A stretch of 64,000 bases of DNA from an uncultured Eubacteriales bacterium. GTDB taxonomy: Bacteria; Bacillota; Clostridia; Oscillospirales; Acutalibacteraceae. This document shows positions 1 to 8,892 of this stretch, in pieces. The translations under genes were made by a program, and so were the position numbers. The notes beneath the pieces are model-generated. The model was not told the DNA's origin. It worked only from the letters and a program-made list of their open reading frames with translations, and searched no databases. Each line of letters begins with the position of its first letter. Positions within the stretch are counted from its first letter, which is position 1. The stretch covers positions 62,001 to 126,000 of the forward strand of contig CAKTEE010000001.1 of NCBI GenBank assembly GCA_934546985.1, given 5' to 3'.

Positions 1-96
1 TTTTGTAAAATATATTTTAAAATTAAGTTGACTTTGAAGGCAACTTCGGTTAATATGAAAGAGAACTGTAAATGTAACTCTTGGGGTGACTGTCAC

Positions 97-714
97 ATGA
101 CGATTCTCTGGGATTCCTTTGATGAAGAGAATATAAGTGACGAGGAACTTGTCAGATTGGTTCAGAGTGGTGATGAAAAGGCGGCGGCACTTCTTTTTTC
201 TCGTATGATGCCGTTGGTTAAACGCAAGGCTGCGGATTATGCATTTCGTTCTGCGGTGGATATGGATGATTTTGTGCAGGAAGGCTTTATGGGTTTATTG
301 TGTGCAGTCAATACATATCGGCAGGATGGTGAAGCTTCTTTTCGGACTTATGCCGGTATTTGTGTGAATAACAGAATTATATCTGTGGTGAAGTCGTCAC
401 TTCGGCAAAAAAATCTTCCGTTAAATAATTATGTACCCTATGGGGAAGGCGAAGAATTTCCAATAGTCCAAACCGTTCAGAATCCGGAAGAGCATATTAT
501 TGCGCAGGAGGAAGAAGCGCGGATTTATCGGATTATTGATAAATGCCTGTCTGATTTTGAACGCCGTGTGTTTCAGCTTTTTTTGAGCGGGCACAGTTAT
601 GATGAGATTGGTACACTTACAGACTCCACAGCAAAATCGGCAGATAATGCTCTGCAGCGTGTCCGGCGCAAGCTGAGGACAGCGATTAACAATGAAAATG
701 ACCATCAAAAATAA
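97..714 (+). CDS. sigH: RNA polymerase sigma factor, SigH (Spo0H) type
   Basis: A sigma-70 family factor of 205 residues. Region 2 is visible as DMDDFVQEGFMGLLCAVNTY, the core-binding and -10 recognition helix. Region 4 ends in KSADNALQRVRRKL, which closely resembles the C-terminus of SigH, the transition-state and early sporulation sigma factor. The reading frame stays open upstream to a TTG at 28. I chose the ATG at 97 because GGGGTG lies 8 bases before it and the protein then begins near the usual SigH start. The other sporulation genes in the window fit this role. SigH rather than another alternative sigma factor is an inference from region 4. Confidence 0.78.
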   Translation: MTILWDSFDEENISDEELVRLVQSGDEKAAALLFSRMMPLVKRKAADYAFRSAVDMDDFVQEGFMGLLCAVNTYRQDGEASFRTYAGICVNNRIISVVKSSLRQKNLPLNNYVPYGEGEEFPIVQTVQNPEEHIIAQEEEARIYRIIDKCLSDFERRVFQLFLSGHSYDEIGTLTDSTAKSADNALQRVRRKLRTAINNENDHQK

Positions 715-738
715 GCGGGTGGAAACTCGCCTTAAATA

Positions 739-804
739 TGCCCAATAGCTTAAAAGTAGAGCGTTGTATTCTCAAAGGTGGCGGTGCGATTCCGTACAAG
801 GGCA
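739..804 (+). other. tRNA-like sequence in the leader of the zinc-ribbon gene
   Basis: Between sigH and the zinc-ribbon gene lies a stretch with parts of a tRNA fold. TGCCC (739-743) can pair with GGGCA (800-804). A four-pair D-arm (748-751 with 759-762) closes a seven-base loop. At 783-793 GGTGCGATTCC differs by one base from the usual T-arm box GGTTCGATTCC. No convincing anticodon stem is present, and no CCA is encoded. It could be a tRNA relic, a structured leader RNA, or chance. Confidence 0.25.
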
Positions 805-834
805 AAAATCATATTCAAGCGAGGTAATTAATCA

Positions 835-1110
835 ATGTTCCAAGACAAAACTTTAGTTTGCAAAGAATGCGGAAATGAATTCGTTTTCACCGCTGGTGAA
901 CAGGAATTCTATGCAGCAAAAGGCTTCGTTAACGAACCGCAGCGCTGCAAAAGTTGCCGTGATGCTCGTAAAAACGCTGGCAGACCGGAAAAAGAAATGT
1001 TCACTGCTACTTGTGCAGCTTGTGGCTGTGAAGCAAAGGTTCCTTTCAGACCGCGTGAGGATCGCCCTGTATACTGCAGCGAATGTTTCGCAAAAATGAA
1101 AGAAGAATAA
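835..1110 (+). CDS. Small zinc-ribbon protein with two zinc-binding domains
   Basis: A 91-residue protein with four CxxC-type pairs. The N-terminal half has CKEC and CKSC (near residues 9 and 38) and looks like the 'probable zinc-binding' ribbon family. The C-terminal half has CAAC and CSEC separated by about 17 residues, the CxxC-x17-CxxC arrangement. Each half can bind one zinc. The sequence between is basic, so nucleic-acid or ribosome binding is possible but unproven. ATG at 835 has GCGAGG upstream. A hairpin terminator follows at 1181-1214, so the gene appears to be transcribed alone or together with its unusual leader (739-804). Molecular function unknown. Confidence 0.8.
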   Translation: MFQDKTLVCKECGNEFVFTAGEQEFYAAKGFVNEPQRCKSCRDARKNAGRPEKEMFTATCAACGCEAKVPFRPREDRPVYCSECFAKMKEE

Positions 1111-1180
1111 TCAAAGACTATTCACAACAAGCGTAAGTGTGTTATATACAGTGTATATTGATAATATTTATGCATAGCAA

Positions 1181-1214
1181 GAGAGTTCCGGATGTATGTT
1201 CGGGACTCTTTTTG
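1181..1214 (+). terminator. Rho-independent terminator after the zinc-ribbon gene
   Basis: A ten-pair stem (1181-1190 with 1201-1210, including two G-U pairs) and a ten-base loop, followed by a T run. Confidence 0.75.
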
Positions 1215-1235
1215 CATGAATGCGGGTCAGGAGCA

Positions 1236-2318
1236 GTGAGAAATTTGTTGGAATTTATAAAAGAAACTCAAACTGTATGGGAGCGAATGGCGACTGCCGG
1301 CAAACCAATCGTTCTTTATGGTATGGGTGACGGCGCAGATAAAATAATGAACGTCTGTAGGGAAAAGAAGATCCCGATTGCGGGCATTTTTGCAAGTGAT
1401 GAATATGTTCGCGGGCATTCTTTCCGCGGATATCCTGTGCTGACTTATTTGCAGGCAAGGGAACGTTTTGGGGATTTTCTGGCAGTGATGGCATTTGCGG
1501 TAGATTATGACGCTATGTTCCAGCGGGTGCAGGAAATATCACAGGATGTAGAATTGGTAATTCCGCACGTGCCGTTGTTTAATGATTTATTATTTGAACC
1601 TGCTTTTCTGCGAACATATGAAACGGAGCTTTTATGGGCTTATGGGCAGTTAGCGGATGAGCTTTCCCGCCGGGTTTTTGCGGATATGCTGAATTTTAAA
1701 ATTAGTGGAAAACCGGAATATCTTTGGCAAAGTACGACGAACAGAGTAGATGATTGCCGGAAACTTCTACAATTAGGCCCGAATGAAATTTATGTGGATT
1801 TGGGGGCGTATCGCGGAGATACGGTGCAGGAATTTTTGTTGCTGACCGATGGTAAATATGAAAAGATACTTGCTGTGGAACCGGATAAGAAAAGTTTTCA
1901 AAAGCTGCAACTTTTTGTTGAGGAAACAGGTTTAAAAAATATCAGGCTTGAAAATAAAGGGATTTGGGAATGCTGTGATACGTTATCTTTTAATAATCGT
2001 GCGGGAAGAAATTCCTGTCTTTCCGTTACCGGACGGGTGAATATCACGGTGGATTCCCTTGATTGTTTATTGCAGGGAGCGAAGGCTACGTTAATAAAAA
2101 TGGATGTTGAGGGTGCAGAGAAACAGGCGTTAAGAGGTGCAAGACAAACTATTTCGAAATATCGTCCTAAACTGTTTGTTTCTGCTTACCATTATGATAA
2201 AGACCTTTTCGAATTACCGAAAATCATTAAAGAGATTTGCTCTCAATATCGTTTTTATCTGCGCCGCCATCCTTATATACCTGCTTGGGAAATTAATTAT
2301 TTTGCAATACCGGAATAA
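1236..2318 (+). CDS. FkbM family SAM-dependent methyltransferase
   Basis: About 360 residues in two parts. The N-terminal third carries a Rossmann-like loop, VLYGMGDGADKIMNV, common in clostridial FkbM proteins. The C-terminal half is the methyltransferase, with IYVDLGAYRGDT (near residue 184) as the SAM-binding glycine loop and the later IKMDVEGAE motif typical of FkbM. These enzymes O-methylate sugars or small metabolites; the substrate here is unknown. The frame is open back to 1137, but the terminator at 1181-1214 lies inside that extension, so translation must begin later. GTG 1236 has AGGAG only two bases before it. TTG 1245 or 1248 would have better spacing. No partner gene is adjacent. 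Confidence 0.82.
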   Translation: MRNLLEFIKETQTVWERMATAGKPIVLYGMGDGADKIMNVCREKKIPIAGIFASDEYVRGHSFRGYPVLTYLQARERFGDFLAVMAFAVDYDAMFQRVQEISQDVELVIPHVPLFNDLLFEPAFLRTYETELLWAYGQLADELSRRVFADMLNFKISGKPEYLWQSTTNRVDDCRKLLQLGPNEIYVDLGAYRGDTVQEFLLLTDGKYEKILAVEPDKKSFQKLQLFVEETGLKNIRLENKGIWECCDTLSFNNRAGRNSCLSVTGRVNITVDSLDCLLQGAKATLIKMDVEGAEKQALRGARQTISKYRPKLFVSAYHYDKDLFELPKIIKEICSQYRFYLRRHPYIPAWEINYFAIPE

Positions 2319-2445
2319 TTTTTATAGTAGAAGCTTTGTTCAAGTTATGAGACAAGGCTTGTTTAACCATAAACAGATAAAAGTTTGTTTTTTTGAAATA
2401 ATATTGTAGAGGGGAAAATTTGTATAAGTTTTTTGAACAAACAAA

Positions 2446-2475
2446 TACACGCCTTCAATATTTTTCAGGCGTGTA
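2446..2475 (-). terminator. Terminator hairpin after the DUF1292 gene
   Basis: A nine-pair inverted repeat (2446-2454 with 2467-2475). On the minus strand it follows the DUF1292 stop codon and is succeeded by a moderately T-rich stretch. It could also stop plus-strand transcripts from the FkbM gene. Confidence 0.55.
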
Positions 2476-2488
2476 AATGATGGTTTTA

Positions 2489-2791
2489 TTATTCGGAAAA
2501 ATTTAAAATGTCCTTGTATTTTTCTTTAAAGATACAAAAAACCGCGTCAACCGTTTCATCATCTTCAATTCCCAGATAAATGTCCTCTCCGTTTTCAGAC
2601 GCAATTTCTAAAATGACAACCTCTGCTTCTTCTGCTTCCGGATTCGGCAGCAGGACAACGTATTCTTTTTCCTGAAACGAGATTAAATCCAGAAATTCCA
2701 TTTCAATTTCGTTTCCATCCTCGTCGCATAGTACTACGGTGCTGTCTAAATCTTCATAGTCCATAATATTATCGTTTATTGAATCGTTCAT
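2489..2791 (-). CDS. DUF1292 family acidic protein
   Basis: A 100-residue, strongly acidic protein. Its pattern (TVVLCDEDGNEIEMEFLDLI, then EYVVLLP and a terminal acidic helix) matches the DUF1292 family, typically about 90-110 residues and widespread in Firmicutes, often near yrrK/ruvX. Function is unknown; it is probably cytoplasmic. On the minus strand ATG 2791 has AGGAGG at good spacing. The gene stands alone, divergent from the two-component operon that starts at 3086, with a shared 294-base upstream region. Confidence 0.85.
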   Translation of the reverse strand: MNDSINDNIMDYEDLDSTVVLCDEDGNEIEMEFLDLISFQEKEYVVLLPNPEAEEAEVVILEIASENGEDIYLGIEDDETVDAVFCIFKEKYKDILNFSE

Positions 2792-2932
2792 AGCCGCCTC
2801 CTGAATTTTTATACAACATCATTATGGCAGAAAGTATAAAGCTTGTCAAATAAATTTAGACGATTTTACTCTTTCGTATTTATTCTTTACATTATTTACC
2901 TTATGAAAAATTAAGATATTATTGCAAGTGGG

Positions 2933-2991
2933 CAATGGGAATGCTATACTATTACATGAGTAGCCGAATACATTCCCGGCCCATTGTTTTT
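2933..2991. promoter_or_regulatory. Large inverted repeat with T run upstream of the response regulator
   Basis: 2933-2943 pairs with 2971-2986, with a three-base bulge, and a T run follows directly. It resembles a terminator or attenuator, but no plus-strand gene ends there. It lies between the divergent DUF1292 and response-regulator genes. Part of its left arm (GCAATGGG) recurs at 3051-3058, next to the response-regulator ribosome-binding site. Confidence 0.4.
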
Positions 2992-3010
2992 GTAAGAAAA
3001 ACGTAAGAAA
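2992..3010 (+). promoter_or_regulatory. Direct repeat GTAAGAAA x2, candidate response-regulator binding site
   Basis: GTAAGAAA occurs at 2992-2999 and 3003-3010, a centre spacing of 11 bp (one helical turn), upstream of the response-regulator gene. OmpR/PhoB-family regulators bind such tandem half-sites, so autoregulation is a reasonable inference. A -10-like TATACT is at 3041-3046. Confidence 0.4.
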
Positions 3011-3085
3011 TATATCTGCAAAAATGTTAGTTTCGTCCGTTATACTTTAAGCAATGGGCAAAAGGTTTATTAAAGGAGTAATTGG

Positions 3086-3787
3086 ATGGATAAGCCCTGT
3101 GTTTTGGTGGTGGATGATGATCGGGAGATTGTTGGTGTGATAGCAAAGCTTTTGGAAAAGGAAGACATCGATGTAGTGCGGGCATATAACGGCATGGAAG
3201 CGCTGGATGTGATGATGCAGAAAAGCGTTCAGCTGATTATTCTGGATGTTATGATGCCAAAGCTTGATGGGCTTTCCGCAACGATGAAGATTCGCGAAAC
3301 ACAAAATATCCCTATTATTATATTATCTGCAAAAACAGAGGACAGTGACAAGATTTTAGGGCTTTCCATGGGTGCGGACGATTATGTGACAAAGCCGTTT
3401 AATTCCATGGAACTTGTCGCGCGGGTAAAATCCCAGCTGCGGCGTTACCTGTATCTTGGAGACATGCAGAAGGTGAAAAATGAAACTGCCATAACCATCG
3501 GCGGGCTGAGTTTGGATACAGAATCGAAGCAGTTATTTGTTGATGGGGAGCAGGTAAAAGTCACCGCTACAGAGTATAAAATCCTTGAGCTTTTGATGCG
3601 CAATGCAGGAAAAGTTTTTTCATCGGAGGAGATTTACGCGAGGGTTTGGAATGAGGATGCGTATTCTGTGGAAAATACTGTAATGGTTCATATCCGCCGG
3701 ATTAGGGAGAAAATAGAAATTAATCCTAAAACGCCCAAATACTTAAAGGTGGTATGGGGAATTGGCTACAAAATGGAAAAGTTTTAG
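3086..3787 (+). CDS. OmpR/PhoB-family response regulator
   Basis: A 233-residue DNA-binding response regulator. The receiver domain has the acidic cluster D10-D12, phospho-acceptor D54 in LIILDVMMP, S81 and K103 in DDYVTKPF. A winged-helix output domain occupies residues about 135-230 and ends in the usual VWGIGYKM. It should be phosphorylated by the histidine kinase whose gene overlaps its 3' end. The kinase and glycosyltransferase downstream suggest control of the cell envelope. ATG 3086 has AAAGGAG upstream. Resembles VanR/RegX-type regulators, but the signal cannot be named. Confidence 0.93.
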   Translation: MDKPCVLVVDDDREIVGVIAKLLEKEDIDVVRAYNGMEALDVMMQKSVQLIILDVMMPKLDGLSATMKIRETQNIPIIILSAKTEDSDKILGLSMGADDYVTKPFNSMELVARVKSQLRRYLYLGDMQKVKNETAITIGGLSLDTESKQLFVDGEQVKVTATEYKILELLMRNAGKVFSSEEIYARVWNEDAYSVENTVMVHIRRIREKIEINPKTPKYLKVVWGIGYKMEKF

Positions 3788-5696
3788 CCGAAATATTGTC
3801 ACAAAGGTGGTTTTAACTTTTGTTTCCGCGGCATTATTTGCGGCAATTTGCAGTATGTTTTTCAATGTTGTTTATACTCGGAATATAAATATAGAAAATG
3901 TTTTTGAAAAAGATTATATCAGTTCACGGGAGCATGCCAGAGAGGTTTCTTCTTTTCTGTTGCAGATGGAGCATGTACTGGAAAATAAAAATACTTTAAC
4001 TCAAGATGAAGTAAGAGATTCTTTCAAGAATAACGGCGTTTGGTATTATTTCAGTAATGGTACAAAATCCTATACCAATGCGCAGGGACAAAACCGCTCT
4101 TTTTTTGAGGAATTCGCAACTTCCTATATTATAGAAGACGGGCAGGTGCAGTCGGGGAAAAACAGCAATTCCGGAGCAGTACAGTATTCTTACAATATTT
4201 TTGTTTTTGGCAATGGGGATTATGACGCATACTTGGCGTTTACAGATGATTATGTTGCGCAGCAGGAGTTAAAATTTCAATCTGATCGTGACCAGTTTAT
4301 GCAGATATTATATCAGATATCTGTGCTTGCAGTGTTTCTTCTGGTTTGCATCATTTGGCTTTTGATTGTTGCGGGTAAGAAAAAAGAGGATGAAGAAATT
4401 CATCTTTGCTGGCTGGACAGCATTTATACGGAAATTATTATTGTTGCAGGAATAATTTTATTCTTGTTTGGCGGCTATTTCGTTGTAGATTTAGAATATG
4501 ACTGGCCGATACAGAGATTCTTTGGAGCTTTGCTGGGCGGCGGAACTGCCGCCGGTTTGTTGGTACTTGTTTTATCTCTCGTGCGTAGGCTTAAAAGCCG
4601 TACTTTTTTAAGTCAGTGTTTCTTTGTCAGGGCTTTTCGAAGAACTTGGAACTTTTTTGCCGCCTTATTTGACGGGCGTAGGTTTAAAAAATATAAGCTG
4701 TATCAGGATATGGTTTTCCGTGAACTGTTGTTTGCGGTATCAGAATTGGTACTTATTATTTTTACCATTGCAATGTCCAACAGTGTTTTAATGTTATTTC
4801 CCATGGGGGCAGGTATAGCGATTTTATATTTTTTTCTGCGGGGCAGGAATCAGATGTTTAACGATATGGGAAAGCTCCTAAACCAGATTGATCGAATTTC
4901 CGATGGCGAACTTAACAGCTTTACTAATATCCGTGCAGAATCTCCGTTGTTTGATGCGACCCGTAAGCTTGCGGATATCGGCAGTGGAATGAGCAGGAGT
5001 ATAGAAAAACAAATTAGAGATGAACGCATGAAAATCGACTTGATTACAAATGTATCCCATGATTTAAAAACACCGCTGACATCTATTATTGGTTACATTG
5101 ACCTGATGGAAAAAGAAGAAGGCTTATCTCCTGAAATGCAGGATTATGTAAGGATTCTTTCCCAGAAAGCAGGCAGGCTGAAAAGCATTGTATCTGATTT
5201 ATTTGATTTGGCAAAGACAACAAGCGGCAATGCGGAAATTCAAATGGAACGTTTGGATTTATGCAAGCTGATTATTCAGACACTGGGGGATATGGATGAC
5301 AAAATCCAGTCTTCCGGACAGAATATAAAAACAGAACTTCCGGATTTACCGGTTCATATTATGGCAGATGGAAAAAAGCTTTACCGTGTTTTTCAGAATA
5401 TCGTTGAAAATGCTTTAAAATATTCCCTGCAAGGCACGCGGATATTTATTCAGGTAGTTTTAGAAAATGGCCGCGTATATGCGATGGTTAAAAATACGGC
5501 GTCGTATGAAATGAATTTCACAGCAGAGGAGATATTGGAGCGTTTTTCCAGAGGAGATAAAGCGAGAACAACGGATGGAAGCGGTTTAGGGCTTTCTATT
5601 GCAGAAAGTTTTACACAAGTTTGCGGGGGGCAATTTTATGTAGTGGTTGATGGAGATCAGTTTAAAACGTCAATTGTATTTGATGTGATAGATTAA
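3762..5696 (+). CDS. Multi-pass membrane sensor histidine kinase
   Basis: About 644 residues. A first membrane helix (about 13-36) is followed by a roughly 130-residue extracytoplasmic region. Several more hydrophobic segments follow (about 180-203, 222-242, 255-275, 322-358). The kinase core has the H-box VSHDLKTPLTSIIGY with H433, an N-box NIVENALKYS and a G-box DGSGLGLSI. The large multi-helix membrane part is unlike the usual two-helix sensors and may sense a membrane component. The proposed TTG start at 3762 overlaps the response-regulator end by 26 bases, implying translational coupling. Confidence 0.9.
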   Translation: MATKWKSFSRNIVTKVVLTFVSAALFAAICSMFFNVVYTRNINIENVFEKDYISSREHAREVSSFLLQMEHVLENKNTLTQDEVRDSFKNNGVWYYFSNGTKSYTNAQGQNRSFFEEFATSYIIEDGQVQSGKNSNSGAVQYSYNIFVFGNGDYDAYLAFTDDYVAQQELKFQSDRDQFMQILYQISVLAVFLLVCIIWLLIVAGKKKEDEEIHLCWLDSIYTEIIIVAGIILFLFGGYFVVDLEYDWPIQRFFGALLGGGTAAGLLVLVLSLVRRLKSRTFLSQCFFVRAFRRTWNFFAALFDGRRFKKYKLYQDMVFRELLFAVSELVLIIFTIAMSNSVLMLFPMGAGIAILYFFLRGRNQMFNDMGKLLNQIDRISDGELNSFTNIRAESPLFDATRKLADIGSGMSRSIEKQIRDERMKIDLITNVSHDLKTPLTSIIGYIDLMEKEEGLSPEMQDYVRILSQKAGRLKSIVSDLFDLAKTTSGNAEIQMERLDLCKLIIQTLGDMDDKIQSSGQNIKTELPDLPVHIMADGKKLYRVFQNIVENALKYSLQGTRIFIQVVLENGRVYAMVKNTASYEMNFTAEEILERFSRGDKARTTDGSGLGLSIAESFTQVCGGQFYVVVDGDQFKTSIVFDVID

Positions 5697-5714
5697 TTGA
5701 GGATGTGAGTAAAC

Positions 5715-6974
5715 TTGTATAGTTTTATTAATGACTTTAACAGGGTAATCTGTGTGGCATTTTTGATCTGTTATCTGTATCAGATTGTTTTTATCCCGAT
5801 TTCCCTGTTTTTAAAACCACGGGAACTGAAAGCAAAAAAATTGCATAAATATGCTGTGATTATCCCGGCCCGGAACGAAAGGGCAGTGATTGCAGAATTG
5901 ATTAACAGCGTGAAAAATCAAAATTACCCTGCTGAACTGCTGGATGTTTTTGTAATTGCTGATAACTGTACGGATGACACCGCACAAGTGGCAAGGGATG
6001 CGGGCGCCATGGTTTATGAACGGCAGAATAAAAAACAAGTAGGTAAAGGCTATGCGCTGGATTATATTTTTAAAATAATTTTAAATGAGCATTCTGAAAA
6101 GGGTTATGAGGGATTTTTCGTCTTTGATGCGGATAATCTGTTGGATGAAAACTATGTTATGGAAATGAATAAAACTTTCGACAGTGGTTATCGTGCAGTG
6201 ACCAGTTATAGAAACTCTAAGAACTATGATTCCAACTGGATTTCAGCCGGATATTCTCTTTGGTTCCTGCGTGAAGCGAAATTTTTGAATAATGCGCGTA
6301 TGCTGCTTGGCACAAGCTGTGCGATTTCCGGTACAGGTTTTTTAATTCATAAAGATATTGTTGAGAAAAACAATGGATGGCGGCAACATTTGCTGACAGA
6401 AGATATTGAATTTAATGTGAATTGTGTGCTGGATGGCGAAACTATCGGTTACTGCGGAAAAGCAAAATTTTATGATGAACAGCCTACCAAATTTAAAGAA
6501 GCTTGGGTACAGCGTCTGCGCTGGGCAAAAGGCGCTTATCAGGTGTTTACCAGATATGGTTTTTCATTGGCAAAAGAAGCAGTTAAGCGGAAAAGCTTCA
6601 GCTGTTTTGATATGCTCATGACCGTTTCGCCTGCAATTATTATTACGTTAACTTGTTTGGTGGTAAACAGTGCATTTTGTTTGATTGGTATATTCAGCAT
6701 TAACAGTAACCCAATGATTATTACAGCAACTCTGGAAGCTTTAAAGGGAATTTTTGTTGGTTTCTATGAGATGATGTTTATCATTGGTGTAATAACTTTA
6801 ATTTCTGAATGGAAGGAAATTCATTGCTCTACATTTAAAAAGCTTCTTTATACCTTTACATTCCCGCTGTTTATGCTTACTTATATGCCGATTGCAGTGG
6901 TTGCATTATTTATGAAAATTGAATGGAAGCCGATTAAACATACGGTTGTGAAATCATTAGAAGATGTTCGGTAA
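5715..6974 (+). CDS. Membrane-bound family 2 glycosyltransferase
   Basis: A 419-residue processive-type GT2. An N-terminal membrane helix precedes the catalytic domain. That domain has IIPARNERAVI (nucleotide-binding start), VFDADN (DxD-like, residues about 136-141), LTEDIE (catalytic acid region) and QRLRW (QxxRW, about 263). Two or three hydrophobic helices follow, as in cellulose- or poly-GlcNAc-synthase-like enzymes. It probably makes or modifies a surface glycan; the sugar is unknown. TTG 5715 sits 18 bases after the kinase stop and has GAGGATG upstream, so it belongs to the same operon. Confidence 0.88.
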   Translation: MYSFINDFNRVICVAFLICYLYQIVFIPISLFLKPRELKAKKLHKYAVIIPARNERAVIAELINSVKNQNYPAELLDVFVIADNCTDDTAQVARDAGAMVYERQNKKQVGKGYALDYIFKIILNEHSEKGYEGFFVFDADNLLDENYVMEMNKTFDSGYRAVTSYRNSKNYDSNWISAGYSLWFLREAKFLNNARMLLGTSCAISGTGFLIHKDIVEKNNGWRQHLLTEDIEFNVNCVLDGETIGYCGKAKFYDEQPTKFKEAWVQRLRWAKGAYQVFTRYGFSLAKEAVKRKSFSCFDMLMTVSPAIIITLTCLVVNSAFCLIGIFSINSNPMIITATLEALKGIFVGFYEMMFIIGVITLISEWKEIHCSTFKKLLYTFTFPLFMLTYMPIAVVALFMKIEWKPIKHTVVKSLEDVR

Positions 6975-6990
6975 CTCCTGAATAATTGTG

Positions 6991-7026
6991 AATCCGCAGG
7001 ACGATTTTTGTCCTGCGGATTTTTTG
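6991..7026 (+). terminator. Terminator of the two-component/glycosyltransferase operon
   Basis: A 12-pair perfect stem (6991-7002 with 7010-7021) and a long T run, after the glycosyltransferase stop at 6974. Confidence 0.9.
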
Positions 7027-7188
7027 TATTGTAAAGTCAATAACCATAGTGTAAAATTTATACACTACATTTTCAGAATGTGGTTTACTTCTTTTGTGCA
7101 GACAGTATAGAATGAATACAAATCGAATAAAAAGCAAGTTGTTATATATATGCAGCGGATAAAATTCTATTTATGGTGAGGGATAACA

Positions 7189-7944
7189 TTGAAAAAGAAA
7201 TTATTATTTTTATTAATTATTATATTATTGTTGTCCGTTTGTGCGGGATTTTCCAGCTGTAAAAAACAAGAGGTATTGAAATTTGGTATAGACCCGTATT
7301 TTGTACCCATGGCTTATAAAGACGATGAAAGCGGAACATACAGAGGATATGTGATTGATATTATGGAAGAAGCGGCGAATCGAATGGGCATGAAACTTGA
7401 GGTGCAAAGATGTATATGGGTAGATCGTTATTGGTTTATGGGCAAAGGGAAAAATAACTGTATATGGGATGCTTATGATGAAAATGATTTCGACTATACG
7501 TGGTCAGATATTTTATTTTCCAGTAACATTGTATGTGTTGTGCCTGTTGCATGTGAAGTTAAGGAGGATTCTTTTGTAGATACGACGATAGGTGTTCGCG
7601 GCAACTCTTTTGAAGAGCAGTCCTATATGTTATTTTCTGATAAGGTTCAGTCTTATGAATTAAAAAGCTATATTTCATATCCAGAACTTTTTGATGAGTT
7701 GGATCAAGGAATAATAAGTGCGGCGATAATGGATAAGCTTTCGGCTGAATATATTGTGAGTAAAAGCGGTGGTAAATATAAAATTGTGGATGAAAATCTA
7801 TACGATTGTTCTTATGTCGTTGGTTTTAAGCTCGGGAACACCGAACTTTGCAAACGCTTTAATACCGTACTGAAAGAGATGCGGACAGAAGATACCATGA
7901 AGGCCTTGCGGGAAAAATGGTTTCAAAAGGAATTACTGTCATAA
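7189..7944 (+). CDS. Solute-binding lipoprotein, SBP_bac_3 type, copy 1 of 4
   Basis: 251 residues. A hydrophobic signal segment ends in FSSC (Cys24), a lipobox with an unusual Phe at -3. The mature part follows the polar-amino-acid-binding fold: LKFGIDPYFVPMAY, then GYVIDIMEEAANRMG, and a C-terminal MKALREKWF helix. The region that in amino-acid-binding relatives holds the ligand-contacting TxxR is replaced by Trp- and Tyr-rich sequence (YWFMG, TWSDILFS), so the ligand may not be a standard amino acid. TTG start with GGTGAGGGA upstream. No permease or ATPase gene is near. Followed by three paralogues. Confidence 0.85.
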   Translation: MKKKLLFLLIIILLLSVCAGFSSCKKQEVLKFGIDPYFVPMAYKDDESGTYRGYVIDIMEEAANRMGMKLEVQRCIWVDRYWFMGKGKNNCIWDAYDENDFDYTWSDILFSSNIVCVVPVACEVKEDSFVDTTIGVRGNSFEEQSYMLFSDKVQSYELKSYISYPELFDELDQGIISAAIMDKLSAEYIVSKSGGKYKIVDENLYDCSYVVGFKLGNTELCKRFNTVLKEMRTEDTMKALREKWFQKELLS

Positions 7945-8072
7945 ATTTATTAATTTATAGATTTTTATATCATTTGCAGAATGTGACTTTTAACACGCTA
8001 TATGGTATTCGTTCTTTGATTTTAAATGATAATGTACTAAAATAATGGTTAAATAAAAGGAGATGTTAATGG

Positions 8073-8834
8073 TTGAAAAAATTGATTTCATTTTTGCTTT
8101 GTATTATTTTACTGTTATCCGTTTGTACAGGTTTTTCGGGTTGTGGGAAAGAAAACGTACTGAAATTTGGAGTAAATCCATATTTTGTACCCATGACTTA
8201 TGAAGACGATGAAAGCGGGACATGCAGAGGATATGTGATTGATATTATGGAAGAAGCCGTAAACCGAATGGGTATGAAATTGGAAACACAAATTTGTGCG
8301 GTTAGTCAGCGATACTGGTTTATGGGTCAAGGGAAAAATAATTGTATATGGGATGTTTATCAAGAAGACGATTTTGACTATACATGGTCAGATATTTTAT
8401 TTTCCGGTAACATCGTATGTGTGATACCTGTTGAGTGTGAAGTTAAGAATGTTTTCTTTGAAAATACTGCGATAGGGATTCGCAATAATTCTTTTGAACA
8501 ACAGGCACAAATGTTGTTTTTCGATAGATTTTCATCTTGTGACATAGGAGGCTATAACTCATATTCGGAACTTTTTGATAAGTTGGATCAAGGAATAATA
8601 AGTGCGGCGATAATGGAAAAATTATCAGCTGAATATATTGTGAGGAAAAGCGGCGGTAAATATAAAATTATGGATGAAAATTTATGCGATTGTTCTTATG
8701 TCGTTGGTTTTAAACTTGGGAATACCGAACTCTGCGGACGATTTAATACCGTACTGAAAGAGATGCGGAAAGATGGAACCATGAAAGCTTTGCAGGAAAA
8801 ATGGTTTCAAAAGGAATTGATCCTAAAAGGATGA
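8073..8834 (+). CDS. Solute-binding lipoprotein, SBP_bac_3 type, copy 2 of 4
   Basis: 253 residues, the most divergent of the four tandem paralogues in the middle region (CAVSQRYWFMGQG in place of CIWVDRYWFMGKG). Lipobox FSGC. It keeps the GYVIDIMEEA helix, the DYTWSDILFS segment and the CDCSYVVGFKLGNTELC motif near the C-terminus, which carries three cysteines shared by the family. TTG 8073 follows AAGGAGATG. The upstream sequence closely matches that of copy 4, whereas the sequence downstream of copy 1 matches that downstream of copy 3. This indicates duplication of a two-gene block. Confidence 0.84.
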   Translation: MKKLISFLLCIILLLSVCTGFSGCGKENVLKFGVNPYFVPMTYEDDESGTCRGYVIDIMEEAVNRMGMKLETQICAVSQRYWFMGQGKNNCIWDVYQEDDFDYTWSDILFSGNIVCVIPVECEVKNVFFENTAIGIRNNSFEQQAQMLFFDRFSSCDIGGYNSYSELFDKLDQGIISAAIMEKLSAEYIVRKSGGKYKIMDENLCDCSYVVGFKLGNTELCGRFNTVLKEMRKDGTMKALQEKWFQKELILKG

Positions 8835-8892
8835 ATGTTACGATGAAATATTTTTTAATCAGGTTATATTATGTAAGGAGTGTCCGGTAATT

